A stretch of 10,059 bases of DNA from Dictyocoela muelleri. Its lineage: Eukaryota > Microsporidia. Shown piece after piece: positions 8,287-10,059 of the stretch. The stretch covers positions 1 to 10,059 of the forward strand of contig SDVU01000858.1 of the NCBI GenBank assembly GCA_016256075.1, in the 5' to 3' direction. The translations under genes were made by a program, and so were the position numbers. How positions within the stretch are numbered: position 1 is the first letter of the stretch; each line of letters begins with the position of its first letter. The notes under the pieces are model-generated. The model made no database searches and was not told where the DNA came from. It saw only the letters and a list, made by a program, of their open reading frames with translations.

Positions 8287-8317
8287 GGTCGCGTTTCGCA
8301 TGTCGCGCGTTTCACGC
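8287..8317 (-). repeat. Inverted copy (B') of the GC-rich hairpin motif
   Basis: On the minus strand this 31-bp segment matches 7483-7513 at 28 of 31 positions. Two of the three differences sit opposite each other in the hairpin: GCGC-GAA-GCGC in the first copy is GCGT-GAA-ACGC here. A G-C pair has become a T-A pair with the stem kept. This shows the two are relatives and hints that the fold matters. Confidence 0.8.
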
Positions 8318-8644
8318 ACCACAGTTTTTATAATAAAATTAATTTATTATATAAATATTTATACATAATTTTTGTAAAAAAAATCTAAATTATCTAAACC
8401 TTTAAAATGATAATTTAAATTTAAAAAACAGTTAACGTATAAAAGAAAATATTTCCACAACATTTAATGCTCTTATATCGCCATCTCTCACTCTCTTAAA
8501 GAGATTTGTAAGGGTTATATAAAAAAACTTTAGTTAATTATATTTCTTTTTACGTTGACTTTTTTTTTTAATTGTCATTTTGAAGGTTTAGATTTATTCT
8601 TACAAAAATTATGTATCAATAATTTATTATGAATTAATTTTATT

Positions 8645-8725
8645 ATAATAACACTATCAGCAAGTTGGCATTTTTTTTTTCAGCGAGTTGGTAACAACTC
8701 GCCGGCCGGAGATTTGGCGCTGCGA
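8645..8725 (-). repeat. Inverted, diverged copy (A') of the 7405-7475 segment, with a GTAA-loop hairpin
   Basis: Read on the minus strand it aligns to 7405-7475 through shared blocks: CCAA..CTC, CGAGTT, CGC followed by a long A-run, CAACTYGCTGRTA and GTTATT. It contains a perfect 8-bp hairpin, GCGAGTTG-GTAA-CAACTCGC (8683-8702), whose loop fits the GNRA tetraloop class. TCAGCAAGTTGG (8657-8668) and TCAGCGAGTTGG (8680-8691) are two box A-like versions of one motif, separated by a T-run. Confidence 0.55.
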
Positions 8726-8759
8726 GAAACATCTTTAATATACTCGTCTCTAAAAAGAT

Positions 8760-8841
8760 CGTATAATACGAAATATGGTTTTTGCAACAGATAATAAAAT
8801 TATCTTTTTATCTCCGAAAATTCCATATTTCGTAGTTTACG
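8760..8841. mobile_element. 82-bp fold-back MITE related to the Merlin element
   Basis: The left end CGTATAATACGAAATATGG (8760-8778) and the right end, read inverted, CGTAAACTACGAAATATGG (8841-8823), match at 17 of 19 positions. The inverted similarity continues less well toward the middle. The first 25 bases match the left end of the Merlin element (6211-6235) at 23 of 25. The short interior has no coding capacity. This is the expected form of a non-autonomous derivative using the same transposase. I see no clear target-site duplication. Confidence 0.65.
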
Positions 8842-9161
8842 GCATTTTTTTGTTTAAAGAAGCTCTTATAAAAAGTGGAAATAAAATATTTTATGATAAA
8901 TTTAAAAAATATGTGTAGTTTTTTTTATTTGAAATGGCTTTTTCGTTTATAATATGCCTACCACAATATAGTTATTGTTCAAAAGAAGCCCTAATTATAG
9001 TTATTGTTTTGCAGTGTATATTTTTTAATTCATTGGATGATTTGTAGTTTTTTACACTTTGCACAGTCTGTAGTAAAAAATTTAGTTTTCAACGACTAAG
9101 CCATTTCCCCTTTTGTGGAAAAATCGTCATACATATGAGTAAATTAGATGATTCTTATTAA
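8842..9161 (+). other. Unrecognised, probably decayed reading with Cys motifs
   Basis: In one frame the stretch is interrupted only by two TAG codons before a TAA at 9159-9161. It includes a small ATG-started reading of 37 codons (8934-9047), MAFSFIICLPQYSYCSKEAL and onward, then CTVCSKKFSFQRLSHFPFCG (9060-9119). The latter has a C-x2-C ... F-P-F-C layout and ends KLDDSY, loosely like the small bacterial zinc protein YacG, but a fourth Cys is missing. The similarity is too short to call. A 12-bp direct repeat ATAGTTATTGTT lies at 8968-8979 and 8997-9008. It may be a relic of a gene or chance. Confidence 0.15.
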
Positions 9162-9165
9162 TATC

Positions 9166-9335
9166 CGTAAAATCACGAGTTATATCTAGATAAAAATATA
9201 AAAAAATCTAAAAAAAAGCCATATATAGAAATTTTAATTTTTTTTTCGCGGAGAGAAAAATATTTGAAATTACCATATATGGCTTTTAATAATTAATTAT
9301 TATTATTTTATCTAGATATAATTCTCTATTTTACG
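9166..9335. mobile_element. 170-bp fold-back (hairpin) element
   Basis: The left arm 9166-9195 and the inverted right arm 9335-9306 both begin CGTAAAAT and share TTATATCTAGATAAAA, matching at about 26 of 30 positions. A second inner pairing joins AAAAGCCATATATA (near 9214-9227) to the inverted CCATATATGGCTTTT (near 9273-9287). The central loop includes the only GC-rich spot, CGCGGAGAG. It has no coding capacity. The termini CGTAAAAT loosely recall the CGTAWWAT ends of the 8760 element, but the interiors differ, so it is a separate MITE family or a distant relative. No clear target-site duplication is visible. Confidence 0.65.
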
Positions 9336-9477
9336 CTTTTTTATACATAGAATAAGATCGGCGAATTTTTGACAGATTTCAAAATAAATTTATCTACCCC
9401 TATGGTTTTAAAAAATTTAAGTTTTAATGAAAAAAAATTTTAATTTATTCATTCATTAATAATTTATTATTAAATTT
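9336..9477. other. AT-rich stretch beyond the MULE C-terminus
   Basis: No gene. It contains the small palindrome TTAATAAT-TT-ATTATTAA and related TAATAATTTATTAAT repeats between about 9455 and 9503. The 3' terminal repeat of the MULE should lie in this direction, but I cannot identify it because its partner is outside the window. Confidence 0.4.
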
Positions 9478-10059
9478 ATTTATTTAGTAATAATTTATTA
9501 ATAAATATCAAATTATAAATAAGTATAATTTCTCTTAGATAGTAAATATTATAATATGAGGAATAACTATTGATAATCGAATTAATTTTTTCCATTTTTT
9601 CATTTATTTGCTTGAGTTGTTCTTTTTAAGGGCTTAATTAAAGCATTATCTATGTCCATTTCAATCAAGTTTTGTTTTGTTATGAGAGTTATTTATTAAT
9701 GTAATTAGTGAAGGATGTAATTTTTTAAACATTAATACAAAAGTATTATTGAAAGACTTGACACAATTAGTAGTTAGTGGTATATCATTAAGCACTCTAT
9801 CAGTAGAATTCCATGATTCGACTAAATAAATGCTTAAATTTATAAAATTTTTTTTTAAAAAAATATAATTAATCGATTGACATCTTCAACATTATAATTT
9901 CTTAGATGTGCCGAAATTTTTTCAAAATCATTCAGTATGTTATCAAAATGCACAAAAGACAAAGATAATAGTGATTTAATATAGATTTTTAGATCTCTTA
10001 AATTATTATATTTGGTAGCTAAATTTAAATTTTGTATTTTTCGATATATAATTTGCCCA
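9478..10059 (-). pseudogene. C-terminal part of a Mutator-like (MULE) transposase pseudogene
   Basis: The minus strand opens at 10058 with GQIIYRKIQNLNLATKYNN and runs 67 codons (to 9858) without a stop or a Met. It continues in a second frame (about 9849-9664) with SWNSTDRVLNDIPLTTNCVK and then LHPSLITLI. These match the family pattern F-W-x-x-I-x-R-x-I-Q-x-L-G-L-x-x-x-Y ... W-N-x-x-x-R-x-L-N-D-x-P-R-T-N-N-x-V-E-G-W-H ... H-P-S-I-W that follows the MULE catalytic domain. Further pieces are MDIDNALIKPLKRTTQ (9659-9612) and MEKINSIINSYSSY (9595-9554), with the last stop at 9476-9478. At least three frame changes and several stops show it is dead. The catalytic domain and the other end lie beyond 10059. 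It would have been a cut-and-paste DNA transposase. Confidence 0.75.

Larger units (their letters stand above)
7967..8331 (-). mobile_element. Possible short insertion flanked by 14-bp direct repeats
   Basis: ACCACAGTTTTTAT occurs at 7967-7980 and identically at 8318-8331. The second copy abuts the GC-rich element end at 8317 exactly. That is what a target-site duplication around a 337-bp retroposon-like insertion (7981-8317) would look like. Read on the minus strand, the insertion would begin with the GC-rich B' motif and end in AT-rich sequence. It contains the 20-bp tandem repeat at 8187-8236 and has no coding capacity. The direct repeat itself is AT-rich at one end, so chance cannot be excluded. 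Confidence 0.35.

Noticed and set aside
9455-9503. Palindromic TTAATAAT/ATTATTAA as a regulatory site or terminal repeat
   Set aside because: Palindromes made only of A and T are expected often in this composition, and no partner copy was found.

Overview
This window looks like a piece of a very AT-rich, gene-poor eukaryotic genome, and I see no intact gene in it. Every recognisable protein similarity belongs to a decayed mobile element. The set comprises a Ty3/gypsy LTR retrotransposon, a Merlin (IS1595/ISXO2-like) DNA transposon and a Mutator-like (MULE) DNA transposon, and all three families are common in microsporidian genomes. The style of the protein remnants (K/N/I-rich, ISXO2-type transposase) also fits a microsporidian. 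That assignment is an inference; there is no rRNA or housekeeping gene to confirm it.

Layout. Positions 1 to about 3005 hold the right-hand part of an old, heavily broken Ty3/gypsy element in the order protease, reverse transcriptase, RNase H, integrase, then a 3' LTR starting at 2769. Positions 3006-3599 are plain AT-rich sequence. Positions 3600-5466 hold a strongly diverged tandem array whose phase is still readable. In the well-preserved block (4333-5444) I counted 29 unit starts at a mean spacing close to 39.7 bp. Positions 5467-6210 are non-coding, with an (AT)8 run and a weak tRNA-like fossil on the minus strand.

Positions 6211-7388 hold the Merlin element, with long imperfect terminal inverted repeats around a transposase pseudogene (6305-7285). 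Its catalytic triad is visibly damaged. Positions 7400-8725 contain GC-rich islets in the AT-rich background, arranged as an imperfect palindrome A-B ... B'-A'. One islet has a near-consensus Pol III box B followed by a T-run. A hairpin is preserved between B and B' by a paired base change, and a 14-bp direct repeat flanks the segment carrying B'. I read this as one or more undescribed short non-autonomous elements.

Two fold-back elements follow. The one at 8760-8841 shares its terminus with the Merlin element and is probably its MITE; the one at 9166-9335 is a separate hairpin. Positions 9478-10059 hold the C-terminal end of a MULE transposase on the minus strand, running off the window.

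Taken together the region is a transposon graveyard. The parts most worth following up are the 40-bp array, the GC-rich palindromic family and the Merlin-MITE relationship.
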